A stretch of DNA of 40,816 nt from Caldilineae bacterium (GTDB lineage Bacteria; Chloroflexota; Anaerolineae; DUEN01). A program made the position numbers and the translations under genes. Within the stretch, counting starts at the first letter, position 1. The number at the start of each line of letters is the position of its first letter. Where the stretch lies: NCBI GenBank assembly GCA_011176545.1, contig DUEN01000007.1, forward strand, positions 1 through 40,816, given 5' to 3'. The notes under the pieces are model-generated. The model did not search any database and had not been told where the DNA came from. It saw only the letters and a list, made by a program, of their open reading frames with translations. Positions 24,658-33,997 of this stretch are shown here, in pieces.

Positions 24658-26601
24658 TCAGTAGGGGTTCCCTGGGATGTGCACCTCGGCCAGATTCTGG
24701 AAGCCCCCTTCCGGCAATGGCCGATACACGATGACAGCGAGGCCGTCGGCTGGCGGGCCAGGGATCACCGGCAGCGCGTAGTCATCTCGCACGGTCTCGC
24801 CAGGGACCCAGCGGGTGGTCGGATAAGCCCCCTGCACGGGATGTCGCCGATCCGTCTGTACGAGCTGACCTCCCGCGAAGATGAATTGGCTCCCCCTCGT
24901 GGGGCGCAGGGAGATGGCCCAGTCATGTGAGATAGGCTTCGTCGCCTGCCAGTAGAGGGTGAGGCGGGGCGCCGGGTGAAAGCGGTCGGGCAGCGCCGGA
25001 TGAACGCGCGGTTGACGGCGGCTGATCCCCAGTAGGGTAAGCCCATCCCCTACCGGGCGTTGCAGGAGTATATCCAACGCTGGCGGCTCCCGACGCGGCG
25101 TCAGGCGTACCTCCACCAGCGTCACGCCAGCCGATGAGAAGCGCGCCTCCGGCGCGACCTCCGATCTCACGATAGGGACGGCATCGACCGTGCTGAGGAA
25201 GGTGTGTCCCCCCTCGAGTAGCCCTCGCGCCTGATCGGCGCTTATCGTTCGCAAATCCGACCTCACCCCCCAGATGCGGGTTAGGTAATCCAGCGCGAGG
25301 CGTTCATCCAGAGTGCCCAGGATGGTCGCGTCGGCCGGCGGATCGTCCGCGATGATGCGCCAGCCAGGATCGAGGCCCACATCGCCTGGTCGCCCGGATG
25401 AATCGGCGCCGGGCAGGCTCAACATGAACCGATATCCAACCAAGGCGCACAGGAAGAGGAGAATAGCCGCCCGCGTGGGCCACGCTCTTCGGAGTAGACC
25501 CCAGCGCCAAAGCGCATCGGCGGCTACGGCCAATCCCATCACGATGAGGGGGTAGGCCGGCATGATGACCTGGTACCAGTTCCCCAAACGGTCGATGAAG
25601 CAGAAAACCAGGTAGATCGCCAGGCTGCTGTAGATAAGCGCGGCGCGGTGTCGTCCCAGTCGGCTGATGCCCCAAAGGCCGATGAGCAACGCGGGCCAGG
25701 TGAGCTCCCGCCATATCAGGGCCGGGAACTCATCCGTCCATAAGGGCGACAGGCTCCACGTGAGCTCATCGCGGCCCTGCCGGGTGCTCAGGAACGACCA
25801 AAACCATTGCCAGGTGCTCTCCCACTCGCCGACGCCGCGCCATTCGGGATGTTGCGCGCCGCGGATATAGACGTAAGCGTAACTTAACAGGGGCAAAGCG
25901 AGCAGCCCGATGGCCTTCATGATGAGCCGGGGGCGACGCAGCAGATCCGAGCGACGGGCCAGGACGAACCACAGGATCGGCGGGACGATGAAGAGCACAG
26001 TCACCATGTGGGCCAGCCCGATGCCGGTGAGAAAGGCCAGCGCCAGGAGGTAGCGGTCGCCCTCCTCGCCGCGCGATTGGGCCGCATCCCAGCGAAACGC
26101 CAGCCAGATCATGAGCAGCGTCTGGGCCACGGCCGAGGTGTATTGCTCCGTGGTCGTCGCGTAGTACCAGAAGAAATAAGTCACGGCGTAAAAGGCCGTG
26201 CACAACCCAGAAAGCGCCCAGTTGCCCTCGGTCACATCGAGGAGGAGGCGGTATAATAGCCAGAGCGCGAGCAAGGCCCATAGCGTAGAATAGCTGGAGA
26301 GGATGCGGATCGGGTTGCTATATGGGCCTAGCAGGAGTCGGCCCAGTCGGAACCAGAGCCAGCCGCCCATGGTGTAAAGGGGATAGCCTGGCGCATTGGA
26401 AGGCCGTGCTTCGACCTGGGCGTATTGGTGCGTAATGAGATCCCCGCCGCGCAGCTCTTCGGGTTGCAGTCCATCGTCCAGCGTCCACAGATAAAGGGCG
26501 AGCGCGGCGATAAGGATCAGCAGCCCAACCCATCGGGCGATGTGTTGAGCCTGATACCGCGGTGATGATCCCTCGAGACGGGAGGTCAAGAAGCGTGACA
26601 T
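24658..26601 (-). CDS. DUF2723 (TMEM260-like) membrane glycosyltransferase
   Basis: A 647-residue protein with about ten hydrophobic segments in the first 420 residues. The early loop contains GGDLITHQYAQVEARPS then NAPGYPLYTMGGWL, the DUF2723 signature ('aHpPGYPLf') of GT-C fold transferases related to TMEM260 protein O-mannosyltransferase. The soluble C-terminal part (about 430-647) includes a module with LTLYWQATKPISHDW and YPTTRWVPGETV that matches the beta modules of the GT39 protein at 18443-21355. The start at 26601 follows a -10 box by nine bases with no ribosome-binding site; the in-frame start at 26664 would lie upstream of the promoter. It is divergent from murI. Confidence 0.78.
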   Translation of the reverse strand: MSRFLTSRLEGSSPRYQAQHIARWVGLLILIAALALYLWTLDDGLQPEELRGGDLITHQYAQVEARPSNAPGYPLYTMGGWLWFRLGRLLLGPYSNPIRILSSYSTLWALLALWLLYRLLLDVTEGNWALSGLCTAFYAVTYFFWYYATTTEQYTSAVAQTLLMIWLAFRWDAAQSRGEEGDRYLLALAFLTGIGLAHMVTVLFIVPPILWFVLARRSDLLRRPRLIMKAIGLLALPLLSYAYVYIRGAQHPEWRGVGEWESTWQWFWSFLSTRQGRDELTWSLSPLWTDEFPALIWRELTWPALLIGLWGISRLGRHRAALIYSSLAIYLVFCFIDRLGNWYQVIMPAYPLIVMGLAVAADALWRWGLLRRAWPTRAAILLFLCALVGYRFMLSLPGADSSGRPGDVGLDPGWRIIADDPPADATILGTLDERLALDYLTRIWGVRSDLRTISADQARGLLEGGHTFLSTVDAVPIVRSEVAPEARFSSAGVTLVEVRLTPRREPPALDILLQRPVGDGLTLLGISRRQPRVHPALPDRFHPAPRLTLYWQATKPISHDWAISLRPTRGSQFIFAGGQLVQTDRRHPVQGAYPTTRWVPGETVRDDYALPVIPGPPADGLAVIVYRPLPEGGFQNLAEVHIPGNPY

Positions 26602-26610
26602 CACGGGGCC

Positions 26611-26640
26611 ACTATAGCACAGCCTGGTCGGGTATGCCAA
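26611..26640 (-). promoter_or_regulatory. Near-leaderless promoter of the DUF2723 gene
   Basis: On the - strand TTGGCA (26640-26635) and TATAGT (26616-26611) are spaced by 18 bases, and the ATG at 26601 follows nine bases later. The predicted leader is only two or three bases long, with no ribosome-binding site. Confidence 0.62.
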
Positions 26641-26662
26641 TTGCCGGTTGGGACGAGATGGC

Positions 26663-27469
26663 ATGATGCGGTGGATCGCCCTCTTCGATTCCGGGGTCGG
26701 CGGGCTCTCGGTCTGGCGGGAGGTCGCCCAAGAGCTGCCTGGCTTGCCCTTGCTTTACCTGGCGGATCAGGCGCACTGCCCCTATGGCGTCCGACCGCAA
26801 GCGGAGATACGGCGCATCGCTCAGGAGATCGTGCGTTGGCTGATCGCTCAGGGGGCGGGGGTGGTGGTCGTGGCGTGTAACACCGCCTCCGCGGCCGCCC
26901 TGTATCACCTGCGGGAGCGGTTCACCATCCCGATCGTGGGAATGGAGCCCGCGGTCAAGCCAGCGGTATCGCGCACCCGGAGCGGCCGGGTGGGCGTCCT
27001 GGCCACGCCGGGCACCTTCCAGGGCGAGCCATACGCCAGGTTGCTGGCGCGATATGCGCATGGGGTGGAGGTCATCGCTCAGCCTTGCCCGGGATGGGTC
27101 GAGCATGTGGAGGATGGATGTCTGGGCGGGCCCGAGACCATGGCCTTGGTGGCGCGATACGTGAGGCCACTGTGTGACGCAGGCGTGGACGAGCTGGTCC
27201 TGGGGTGTACCCACTACGCGTTTCTGCGACCCTGGATCGAGCAAGTGGCGGGCCCCGGCGTCGATGTGATCGACCCGGCCCCCGCGGTGGCGCGGCAGAC
27301 GCGGCGCGTATGGGAAGCCCTGGGCGCGGCGGTAGACGAGGAACGCCCCACGTATCGGTTCGTGACGACAGGGGATCCGCCACGCTTTCGGGCGCAGTTG
27401 CGGCGGCTCATCGGCTGGGACGGCCCCGTGGAGACGGCGCAGTGGCGGGAGGGGACCCTGATCGGATAG
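26663..27469 (+). CDS. murI: Glutamate racemase
   Basis: A 268-residue cofactor-free racemase that makes D-glutamate for peptidoglycan. The two catalytic cysteines are Cys72 in VACNTAS and Cys182 in LGCTHYAFL. The N-terminal FDSGVGGLSV holds Asp9, and PYG follows in the expected place (HCPYGVR). Tandem ATG codons at 26663 and 26666 are both possible starts; an earlier in-frame start at 26648 lacks support. The upstream gap is only about 60 bases and is shared with the divergent DUF2723 gene, so their promoters overlap. Confidence 0.95.
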   Translation: MMRWIALFDSGVGGLSVWREVAQELPGLPLLYLADQAHCPYGVRPQAEIRRIAQEIVRWLIAQGAGVVVVACNTASAAALYHLRERFTIPIVGMEPAVKPAVSRTRSGRVGVLATPGTFQGEPYARLLARYAHGVEVIAQPCPGWVEHVEDGCLGGPETMALVARYVRPLCDAGVDELVLGCTHYAFLRPWIEQVAGPGVDVIDPAPAVARQTRRVWEALGAAVDEERPTYRFVTTGDPPRFRAQLRRLIGWDGPVETAQWREGTLIG

Positions 27470-27475
27470 CACGCA

Positions 27476-27550
27476 TTATCCCAAATATCGCAAGTTATCC
27501 CAAACCATTTTTTGGGATACTTGGGATACGATTTTGGATATTTGGGATAA
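27476..27550. repeat. Nested inverted repeat of TTGGGATA units
   Basis: TTATCCCAAATATC (27476-27489) pairs exactly with GATATTTGGGATAA (27537-27550). Inside, ATCCCAAA and TTTGGGAT pair again around a T-run, and TTGGGATAC is repeated. It starts seven bases after the murI stop and can form a long hairpin. Confidence 0.7.
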
Positions 27551-27565
27551 GGCTTTAGATTTGGT

Positions 27566-27600
27566 ATGGGTAGCGGAAGGTACTGCCTTCCGCTACCCAT
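27566..27600. repeat. 15-bp hairpin between murI and the GAF gene
   Basis: ATGGGTAGCGGAAGG (27566-27580) pairs perfectly with CCTTCCGCTACCCAT (27586-27600) around TACTG. It lies in the convergent gap, 16 bases after the nested repeat. Confidence 0.75.
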
Positions 27601-27652
27601 ATGGCTAAACTTAAGGGGGATAGGGGGATGAGAGCCGCCTGAAGATAACTTT

Positions 27653-28708
27653 CTATGACAGCGTGAGGAAGCGATACCACCCGGCCCAATCCTCTCGGGC
27701 GGCCTCGTACTTCTCGCTCAGCGCCTCGTGGAGCCGCGCGTTCTCGATGGCGATGGCCCCCAGGTCGGCGATGGCCTCCAGGAACTCCACCTCTTCCTCG
27801 CAGAACCGGTGAGGCTGAGCGGAATACGCGCGTAACACGCCGATGATCTGGCCCTTCACCTGCAGGGGGACCGCCAGCACGGAGCGGATGCCCTCCCGGG
27901 CGGCCTCCTCCGGGTACTGGAATCCCACCTCGTGTTCCACGTCATAGATCATGGCGGGGCGGCCCTGGAGCACCTCGCGATCGATGGGGCTGTCCTTCAC
28001 CCAGATGTCGCCCTTCTTCAAGTAGCGTTCGCTCAGCCCCTCCGCCGCCATCAGGTGCAGGCGTCGCTTGCGCGGCCCCAGGAGCCGGATCGAGGCCGCC
28101 TTGCAGTTCATCTCCTGGATCACGTTACGCAGCAACGCCTTGAGCACCTCGTTCAGCTTGAGGCTGGAGTTGACCTCGGAGGCGATAGTGTGCATCGCGT
28201 GGTATAATTGCGAGTTGCGAATGGCGCGGGCGGCCAGGTTGGCCACAGCGCTCACCAGCAGTTGCTCATCCTGGAGGAAGTGGTGGGGTTCAGCGGTGTA
28301 CACGCGCAACACCCCCAGGTTCCGCTCTTGGATGCGCAGGGGGACGGCCAGCACGGAGCGGATGCCCTCGGCGCGCGCCTCATCCGGGTATTGCAGGCCA
28401 CCGTCATACAGGATGTCATGTAAGACCACCGCGTTCCCCTGCAGCACCTCGCGATCGATGGGGCTATGGGCCACCTCGATGGGACCCTTAGCGAGATAGC
28501 GCTCACTGAGGCCGACGGCGGCCTGGATCTCCAGCGTCTGGCGCTCGTGGTCTAACAGTCGAATCGATGCGGCCTTATAACCCAATTCCTGTACGATCGT
28601 CTCCAGCATGCGTTGCAGGAGCTCTTGGCGTCCATAGCTGGCGTTCATGGCCTGGGCGATATTGTAAAAAGCACGAATCGCCCGGTGGACTTTTTCGTCT
28701 CCCGTCAT
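27653..28708 (-). CDS. Tandem GAF-domain protein
   Basis: A 351-residue protein made of two GAF domains (about 20-165 and 180-330) that arose by duplication: both contain (H/D)SPIDREVLQG and GIRSVLAVPL at equal positions. GAF domains bind small molecules such as cyclic nucleotides or sense redox state. No kinase, cyclase, HD or DNA-binding domain is attached, so it must act through a partner or end in an unrecognised short output (the last 20 residues). The start at 28708 has GGAGG five bases upstream. It lies 14 bases after the DUF1634 gene and is the last gene of the TauE/SafE operon, which suggests it senses or reports on that transport system. Confidence 0.83.
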   Translation of the reverse strand: MTGDEKVHRAIRAFYNIAQAMNASYGRQELLQRMLETIVQELGYKAASIRLLDHERQTLEIQAAVGLSERYLAKGPIEVAHSPIDREVLQGNAVVLHDILYDGGLQYPDEARAEGIRSVLAVPLRIQERNLGVLRVYTAEPHHFLQDEQLLVSAVANLAARAIRNSQLYHAMHTIASEVNSSLKLNEVLKALLRNVIQEMNCKAASIRLLGPRKRRLHLMAAEGLSERYLKKGDIWVKDSPIDREVLQGRPAMIYDVEHEVGFQYPEEAAREGIRSVLAVPLQVKGQIIGVLRAYSAQPHRFCEEEVEFLEAIADLGAIAIENARLHEALSEKYEAAREDWAGWYRFLTLS

Positions 28709-28722
28709 GTTTCCCTCCCAGC

Positions 28723-29136
28723 CTAGCCTATCCACAGGCTAGCGAGCATAACGGCCAATACGAGGGCCGTCACGCCGACGAAGGCCCAATCACCCTGCTG
28801 GGCCAACCCCACCGCGACCCCGATCAGCCGCAGGATGGGGGAGACGATGAGGACGATGAGGCCCAATGAGAACAGGAGATCGGGGCCATTGGTGTGAGTC
28901 AAGTCGGCGATTTGTGTGACGTGATGGACAGGGGGGAGATGGGCAACGACCTGCCAGATGGCGCCAGCGATGAAGAGTATCGCGCTGACGACCAATGTCA
29001 CCATAAGCAGGCGTTGTACGATGCGATCGATCTGCCGAGTGCTGGCGATCGTTCTGAGCGCCGCCTCGTCCTCCTCACTGATCTCCGCGACGTCGATGCC
29101 CGGGATCAATCTCGCGTAGTCGATCTGCCTTCTCAT
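28723..29136 (-). CDS. DUF1634 membrane protein
   Basis: A 137-residue protein with three predicted membrane helices (about 40-62, 85-105 and 113-135) after a soluble N-terminus (IDYARLIPGIDVAEISEEDE). This matches the DUF1634 family, often encoded next to TauE/SafE exporters. Its ATG overlaps the exporter stop in the four-base ATGA arrangement, which indicates translational coupling and probably a joint complex. It is likely an auxiliary subunit of the exporter; its mechanism is unknown. Confidence 0.8.
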   Translation of the reverse strand: MRRQIDYARLIPGIDVAEISEEDEAALRTIASTRQIDRIVQRLLMVTLVVSAILFIAGAIWQVVAHLPPVHHVTQIADLTHTNGPDLLFSLGLIVLIVSPILRLIGVAVGLAQQGDWAFVGVTALVLAVMLASLWIG

Positions 29137-29936
29137 CCTGTGATCGCCTTCCATGCCATCTGTATGGCGAGAATGAGCAATAGGATCTGGAACAATCGCT
29201 TGAGCGTCAGGGAGCGTGCCCGGGTGCCAAACCACGATCCCAATTGGGCGCCCACCAGGACGCCCAGGGCGATGGGGACGGCTACCTGGGGGTCGATTAA
29301 GCCTTTGGCGTAATAGACCAGCGCGCTGGTGGCCGCAGTCATCCCGACCATGAAGTTGGAGGTGGCGATGGTCGCCTTGAGCGGCACGCCCATGACCACG
29401 CTCATGATAGGCACGTTGATGAAGCCTCCGCCGACGCCCAGCAAGCCGGATAGATTCCCCGCGATAAAGGCCGTGCTCCAGCCCAGGGGCAGGCGACGGA
29501 CGCCATATCGGACCACGCGTCCCGTGAAGGGGTCCATATAGGCCGTGTTCAGGGCGCCCAGGGCCGGCCGCGCGGCCTCATCGCTGGGTAACTGACGCAT
29601 GCTGAACATGACGAATGGCAACAACACAGCAAACATCCCCTGGAGCACGCGCGGGCTGAGGAAGGCCGCGGTCAGGCCACCGGTGAGCGCCCCCAACGTG
29701 GTCCCTACGGCCAGGACCATGCCCAGCCGGGTGTGGGTCAGGCTCTGTCCGGCGTACACGGCGCCCGCCGCGGTGGAGGTGGCGATGACGCTGATCAGGC
29801 TGGCGCCGATGGCCGCCTTGATCGGGATGTGAAAGAGCACCGTGAGCAGAGGGACCGTGATGATCCCGCCGCCGATGCCGAGCAGGGCGCCTAAAGCCCC
29901 CACCGCGATGGCGATCAAAAATAGGATGATGAACAT
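29133..29936 (-). CDS. TauE/SafE family membrane transporter (sulfite/organosulfonate exporter type)
   Basis: A 267-residue integral membrane protein with about eight helices in two inverted halves, each with the family's glycine-rich motif: GIGGGIITVPLL near the start and GVGGGFINVPIM in the second half. TauE/SafE proteins move sulfite, sulfoacetate, sulfonates or related anions. The ATG at 29936 is preceded by GAGGT at a five-base distance; an upstream TTG at 29951 is less likely. It is the first gene of the unit with DUF1634 and the GAF/GAF protein. No sulfur metabolism genes are in the window, so the substrate is open. Confidence 0.88.
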   Translation of the reverse strand: MFIILFLIAIAVGALGALLGIGGGIITVPLLTVLFHIPIKAAIGASLISVIATSTAAGAVYAGQSLTHTRLGMVLAVGTTLGALTGGLTAAFLSPRVLQGMFAVLLPFVMFSMRQLPSDEAARPALGALNTAYMDPFTGRVVRYGVRRLPLGWSTAFIAGNLSGLLGVGGGFINVPIMSVVMGVPLKATIATSNFMVGMTAATSALVYYAKGLIDPQVAVPIALGVLVGAQLGSWFGTRARSLTLKRLFQILLLILAIQMAWKAITG

Positions 29937-30103
29937 ATCATACCTCGACAACAGAGATGCTTCGGATAGGACCGATGCGCTCCTGGCCGGGTGAATGGCT
30001 GCGATCGAGCCGGGCGGTCAGGGAGGCGATGGACGCATTGTAGGATAAATGGAGAGTTGTGGCAATTATCGGCGAGGTGACGCGCTCAATTGGCTGGGGT
30101 GTC

Positions 30104-31474
30104 TCACTTCAGGATATAGTATGTGCCTCGCTTGTTACCTATCTTCAACAGCAGCCCTCGCTCCACCAGGTCAACGAGGTCCAGCCGCAGCGTCTCCGCG
30201 GAGACATGTGGGCACAGCTCGCGATACTCGCGGTTCGTGATCCGGCCGTGCTCCTGGATGTATTGCAACGCGCGCAACTGGCGCTCGTTCATGTTCCCTT
30301 CCCACTGGGGCGCCACGCTGACCCGCTCGACGATGTTCTGCAGGATCACGGTGAAGGAATAAGGCGTGGCCCGGAAGGTGGGCTGGGGATGGCCGGCCTG
30401 CACCATCGCTTCGATCATGCGGTCGATGCCCAGTCCCAATTCCTCGATGAATCCCCACTGGAAGAGGCCGTTGACGATGCGCGGGTTGCGGGAGAAGTGC
30501 TCCTCCACGATGTTATCCAGCGTGATGTAACCAGGCAATCCGCCGGGAGACTGCACCTCCAGCCGGTCGTCGAACATCCGGATCTCGATTCGACGTCCGC
30601 TCAGGCGATAATCACGGTGACAGACGGCGTTGATGATAGCTTCGCGCACAGCGAAGGGAGGATACTCCGGGCGCTCCTCCCGCTTCAGGCCCTGCACAAC
30701 CGCCTCCACGCGCATTTCCTCCATGACGATCTGCCAGGTGCGCTCGATGAGGCGAGGCAGGGGGCCCGTGATCTCCTCCCGGCGCCCATAGCCAGGCAAT
30801 CCCTCCGGCCCCCGCGGCTCCGTCCCGATGAACTTCACGAAGACGACCCCTGATTGAGGCAGGAAGACCTGGGGCTCCTTCCCGAAGAGGAGGATTCCGG
30901 CGACCGTGGGAAGCCCCGCCGTGGTCAGGGCCCCGATCTGGTGTAGCAGCGTCTCTCGATCGACCGTGATGGGGCGGCGTTGGCGTTGCTCGCGCTGCGC
31001 GATGTACTCATCGATGACCCCCTCGTCCAGGTCCTCGCGGGCAGCCCCCGGGACGGGCTCCAGCTCGAACTCGCCGCTGGACTTAGTGGCGGCCAATTGC
31101 CGGATGGCCTCGCCTCCTAGCGGGCGATTCTCCGCCCCCGAGCGTACCAGCACGCGGCCGTCCGCCAGCGCGTGGAGCTCGGCGGATCGGGGCACACGCA
31201 GGCTCACCGCGAACCCGCCGGGTACCTCGATGAGCTCCCACTCCGTGGCGATGGGCGGGCGACACATGGCCAGTGCTTGACGTAACGCCTCTTCGACCTC
31301 CTCGGGGAAGAGATCCGCTGTCGCCTCACCCTCAGGCGTCACCCCGACGAAGATCGTACCGCCGTCGGTGTTGGCGAAGGCCACCATCGTCTCCGCCAGA
31401 AGATCCGGATCCGGGGTGGGTAGAAACTCGGTTTGCAGGCCAGGTCCTCTCTCCAGCCACCGTGAGACGCTCAT
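30104..31474 (-). CDS. Schlafen AlbA_2 domain protein with GHKL-type ATPase-like and winged-helix regions
   Basis: A 456-residue protein. The N-terminal domain (about 1-125) has ETMVAFANTDGGTIFVGV, the Schlafen AlbA_2 signature. The middle contains PPFAVREAIINAVCHRDYR and a later GLGIDRMIEAM, the 'AlbA_2 then HATPase_c_4' layout of many bacterial regulators. The last 70 residues (ERQLRALQYIQEHGRITNRE to LLKIGNKRGTYYIL) form a winged helix. Such proteins are annotated as ATP-dependent helicase-like or transcription regulators, and some occur in defence loci. Its ATG follows the gyrA stop by only two bases, so it is co-translated with gyrase A. Its function is not known. Confidence 0.85.
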   Translation of the reverse strand: MSVSRWLERGPGLQTEFLPTPDPDLLAETMVAFANTDGGTIFVGVTPEGEATADLFPEEVEEALRQALAMCRPPIATEWELIEVPGGFAVSLRVPRSAELHALADGRVLVRSGAENRPLGGEAIRQLAATKSSGEFELEPVPGAAREDLDEGVIDEYIAQREQRQRRPITVDRETLLHQIGALTTAGLPTVAGILLFGKEPQVFLPQSGVVFVKFIGTEPRGPEGLPGYGRREEITGPLPRLIERTWQIVMEEMRVEAVVQGLKREERPEYPPFAVREAIINAVCHRDYRLSGRRIEIRMFDDRLEVQSPGGLPGYITLDNIVEEHFSRNPRIVNGLFQWGFIEELGLGIDRMIEAMVQAGHPQPTFRATPYSFTVILQNIVERVSVAPQWEGNMNERQLRALQYIQEHGRITNREYRELCPHVSAETLRLDLVDLVERGLLLKIGNKRGTYYILK

Positions 31475-31476
31475 AA

Positions 31477-33981
31477 TTATCCTCTCACAGGCTTACCATC
31501 GTTATTGGATGGGAGCCGGGCCACGGCTGTGACGGCGTCGCCATCCTGCAGGCTCACCAGACGCACGCCGCGCGCCGCGCGCCCCATCTGGGAGATGCTG
31601 CGCACGTGGAGCCGTATGGCGATGCCGTTGGCCGTCATCAGCGTGACCTCATCCCGTTCCGATACCACCCGCGCCGCGACCACGAAATCGCCGTCTTGTA
31701 GGCGGCGGACGTTGGTCGTCAATACACCCGTGGTATATCGATTGTGCGTGGGATACTCCGTGAGCGGGGTGCGCTTGCCATAGCCGCTGGCCGTGACTAC
31801 CAGGAGGTCGGCGTCCGGCTCGATCACGTCCAGGCTGGTCACGTAATCGCCGTCGCGCAGCCGGATCGCGTTCACGCCCGCGGCCGTGCGTCCCATGGTG
31901 CGCACCTGCCCCTCGGGGAAGCGCAGCGCTCGCCCCTGGGCGGTAACGATGATCAGTTCGTCGTGGCCACTCGTCAGGCGGGCCCATCCCAGCTCATCCC
32001 CGTCCTCCAGGTGCATGGCGATGATGCCGCTGGGGCGCACAGAGGCGAAATCGGACAGCTTCATGCGCTTGATGCGGCCCCGCTGGGTGAGCAACGTGAT
32101 GTATTGTGCCTGCTCGAAGTCCGGCACGGCCACCGCGGCCGTGACCCGCTCGTCGGCCTCCAGGTTGAGCACGTTGACGATGGGCAGGCCCTTGGCATTG
32201 CGGCCAGCCTCGGGCAGGTTATACGCCCGCTCGGAATACACGCGGCCCCGGTTGGTGAAGAAAAGGACGTGGTCCAGGGTGCGGGCAGCGAACAGGTGCA
32301 AAACCTCATCCTCGCCTCGCGTCTGCATGCCGGTGACCCCGCGGCCGCCCCGTCCCTGCGCCCGATAGGCCCGTGCCGGCGTGCGCTTGACATAATTATC
32401 CGCCGTGATGCTGATCAGGATGTCCTCCTGGGGGATGAGATCCTCTTCCGAGAAGGACTCCGCCGCGTCAGGGCTGATGGTGGTGCGCCTCTCGTCGCCG
32501 AACTTCTCTTTTAGCTCCTGGAGATCGGCCTTGATGAGAGCCAGGATCTTCTCCGGATGCGCCAGCAGGTCCTCCAGGTAGGCGATGCGCTCCATCGTCT
32601 CGTGATACTCATCCTCGATCTTCTGGCGCTCCAGCGCGGCGAGCCGTCGGAGTTGCAGGTCGAGGATGGCCTGGGCCTGCATCTCAGAGAGGCCGAAGCG
32701 ATCCATCAAGGCCGTGCGAGCTGCCTCGGCGCTCTCCGCCTTCCGGATGATGGCGATCACCTCGTCCAGGGACTGGAGCGCGATGCGCAGCCCCTCCAGG
32801 ATGTGAGCCCGATCTCGGGCCCGCCGCAGCTCGAAGTTGGTACGGCGGGTGATGACGTCCTGGCGATGCTCGACATAAGCCTGTAAGATGCGCTTCAGGC
32901 TGAGCAGGCGCGGCTCGCCGTTCACCAGGGCCAGCATGTTCACCCCGAAGGACATCTGCAGGGGCGTGTATTTGAAGAGCTGATTGAGCACCTTCCGGGG
33001 GGGCGCGCCGCGCTTCAGCTCGATGACGATGCGCATCCCTTCCCGATCCGACTCATCCCGCAGGTCGCTGATTGCATCGAGCCGCCCCGACCGCACCAAC
33101 TCGGCGATGCGCTCGATCAGGGTCGTCTTGTTGAGCTGGAATGGGATCTGGTGGACGACGATCCTATGCCGGTTGCCGCGCAGCTCCTCGATGGTGGTGA
33201 CGGCGCGAACGACGATACGGCCGTTACCCGTGGCGTACGCTTTGCGGATGCCCTCGGTGCCGAGAATGATGCCGCCGGTGGGGAAGTCAGGTCCCTGGAT
33301 GAATTGGGTGAGCTCGTCCAGGATGACCTCGTCACGGCGCTCCCAATTGTCGATGAGATAGCAGATGGCGTCCGCCACCTCGCTGAGGTTATGGGGAGGG
33401 ATGTTGGTCGCCATGCCGACGGCGATACCGGAAGCGCCGTTGAGGATCAGGTTGGGGAGCTTCCCTGGCAGGGCGACGGGCTCCTGCAGTGACCCGTCGA
33501 AGTTATCGATCCAGTCAACGGTGTCCTTCTCGATGTCCTCCAGCATCGTCTCGGCGATGCGAGCGAGGCGGGCCTCCGTATAACGCATGGCCGCCGGGGT
33601 ATCGCCGTCGATGGAGCCGAAGTTCCCCTGGCCGTCCACCAACGGATAGCGCATGGAGAAATCCTGGGCCATGCGCGCCATGGCGTCGTACACCGCCGAG
33701 TCGCCATGAGGATGATATTTACCCAGCACCTCCCCGACGATGCGAGCAGACTTCTTGTATGGGCTGTTGGAGCGCAGGCCCATGTCATGCATGGCGTAGA
33801 GGATGCGACGCTGGACGGGCTTGAGGCCATCGCGCACGTCGGGCAGCGCCCGCGCCACGATGACGCTCATCGCGTAGTCCAGATACGCGCCGCGCATCTC
33901 CTCTTCTATATCGATCGTGCGAACGTTGCCGATGTGGTTCTCGTGTTCAGCCAAGTCCCTTTCACCTCTCCGAGTGCTCAT
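31477..33981 (-). CDS. gyrA: DNA gyrase subunit A
   Basis: An 834-residue type IIA topoisomerase subunit that breaks and rejoins DNA to add negative supercoils with GyrB. Catalytic Tyr134 lies in [10 protein letters not shown]. The quinolone region reads [11 protein letters not shown] with Ser95 and Asp99, the susceptible-type residues. The C-terminal domain is a six-bladed pinwheel and carries a GyrA box (QGRGGRGV, about residues 535-542), which wraps DNA and marks gyrase, not topoisomerase IV. gyrB is not in the window. A -10 box ends ten bases before the ATG and there is no ribosome-binding site, so translation is probably leaderless or nearly so. Confidence 0.97.
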   Translation of the reverse strand: MSTRRGERDLAEHENHIGNVRTIDIEEEMRGAYLDYAMSVIVARALPDVRDGLKPVQRRILYAMHDMGLRSNSPYKKSARIVGEVLGKYHPHGDSAVYDAMARMAQDFSMRYPLVDGQGNFGSIDGDTPAAMRYTEARLARIAETMLEDIEKDTVDWIDNFDGSLQEPVALPGKLPNLILNGASGIAVGMATNIPPHNLSEVADAICYLIDNWERRDEVILDELTQFIQGPDFPTGGIILGTEGIRKAYATGNGRIVVRAVTTIEELRGNRHRIVVHQIPFQLNKTTLIERIAELVRSGRLDAISDLRDESDREGMRIVIELKRGAPPRKVLNQLFKYTPLQMSFGVNMLALVNGEPRLLSLKRILQAYVEHRQDVITRRTNFELRRARDRAHILEGLRIALQSLDEVIAIIRKAESAEAARTALMDRFGLSEMQAQAILDLQLRRLAALERQKIEDEYHETMERIAYLEDLLAHPEKILALIKADLQELKEKFGDERRTTISPDAAESFSEEDLIPQEDILISITADNYVKRTPARAYRAQGRGGRGVTGMQTRGEDEVLHLFAARTLDHVLFFTNRGRVYSERAYNLPEAGRNAKGLPIVNVLNLEADERVTAAVAVPDFEQAQYITLLTQRGRIKRMKLSDFASVRPSGIIAMHLEDGDELGWARLTSGHDELIIVTAQGRALRFPEGQVRTMGRTAAGVNAIRLRDGDYVTSLDVIEPDADLLVVTASGYGKRTPLTEYPTHNRYTTGVLTTNVRRLQDGDFVVAARVVSERDEVTLMTANGIAIRLHVRSISQMGRAARGVRLVSLQDGDAVTAVARLPSNNDGKPVRG

Positions 33982-33991
33982 CCACGTCTAC

Positions 33992-33997
33992 ATTATA
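33992..33997 (-). promoter_or_regulatory. -10 box of gyrA, near-leaderless
   Basis: TATAAT on the - strand lies ten bases before the gyrA ATG. The expected transcript leader is three or four bases. The -35 region (TGGCCT at 17 bases) is poor, so the promoter call rests on the -10 box alone. Confidence 0.45.

Noticed and set aside
30059..30853. 264-codon + strand frame opposite the AlbA_2 gene
   Set aside because: Antisense to a clear gene in high-GC DNA; its translation has no family features.
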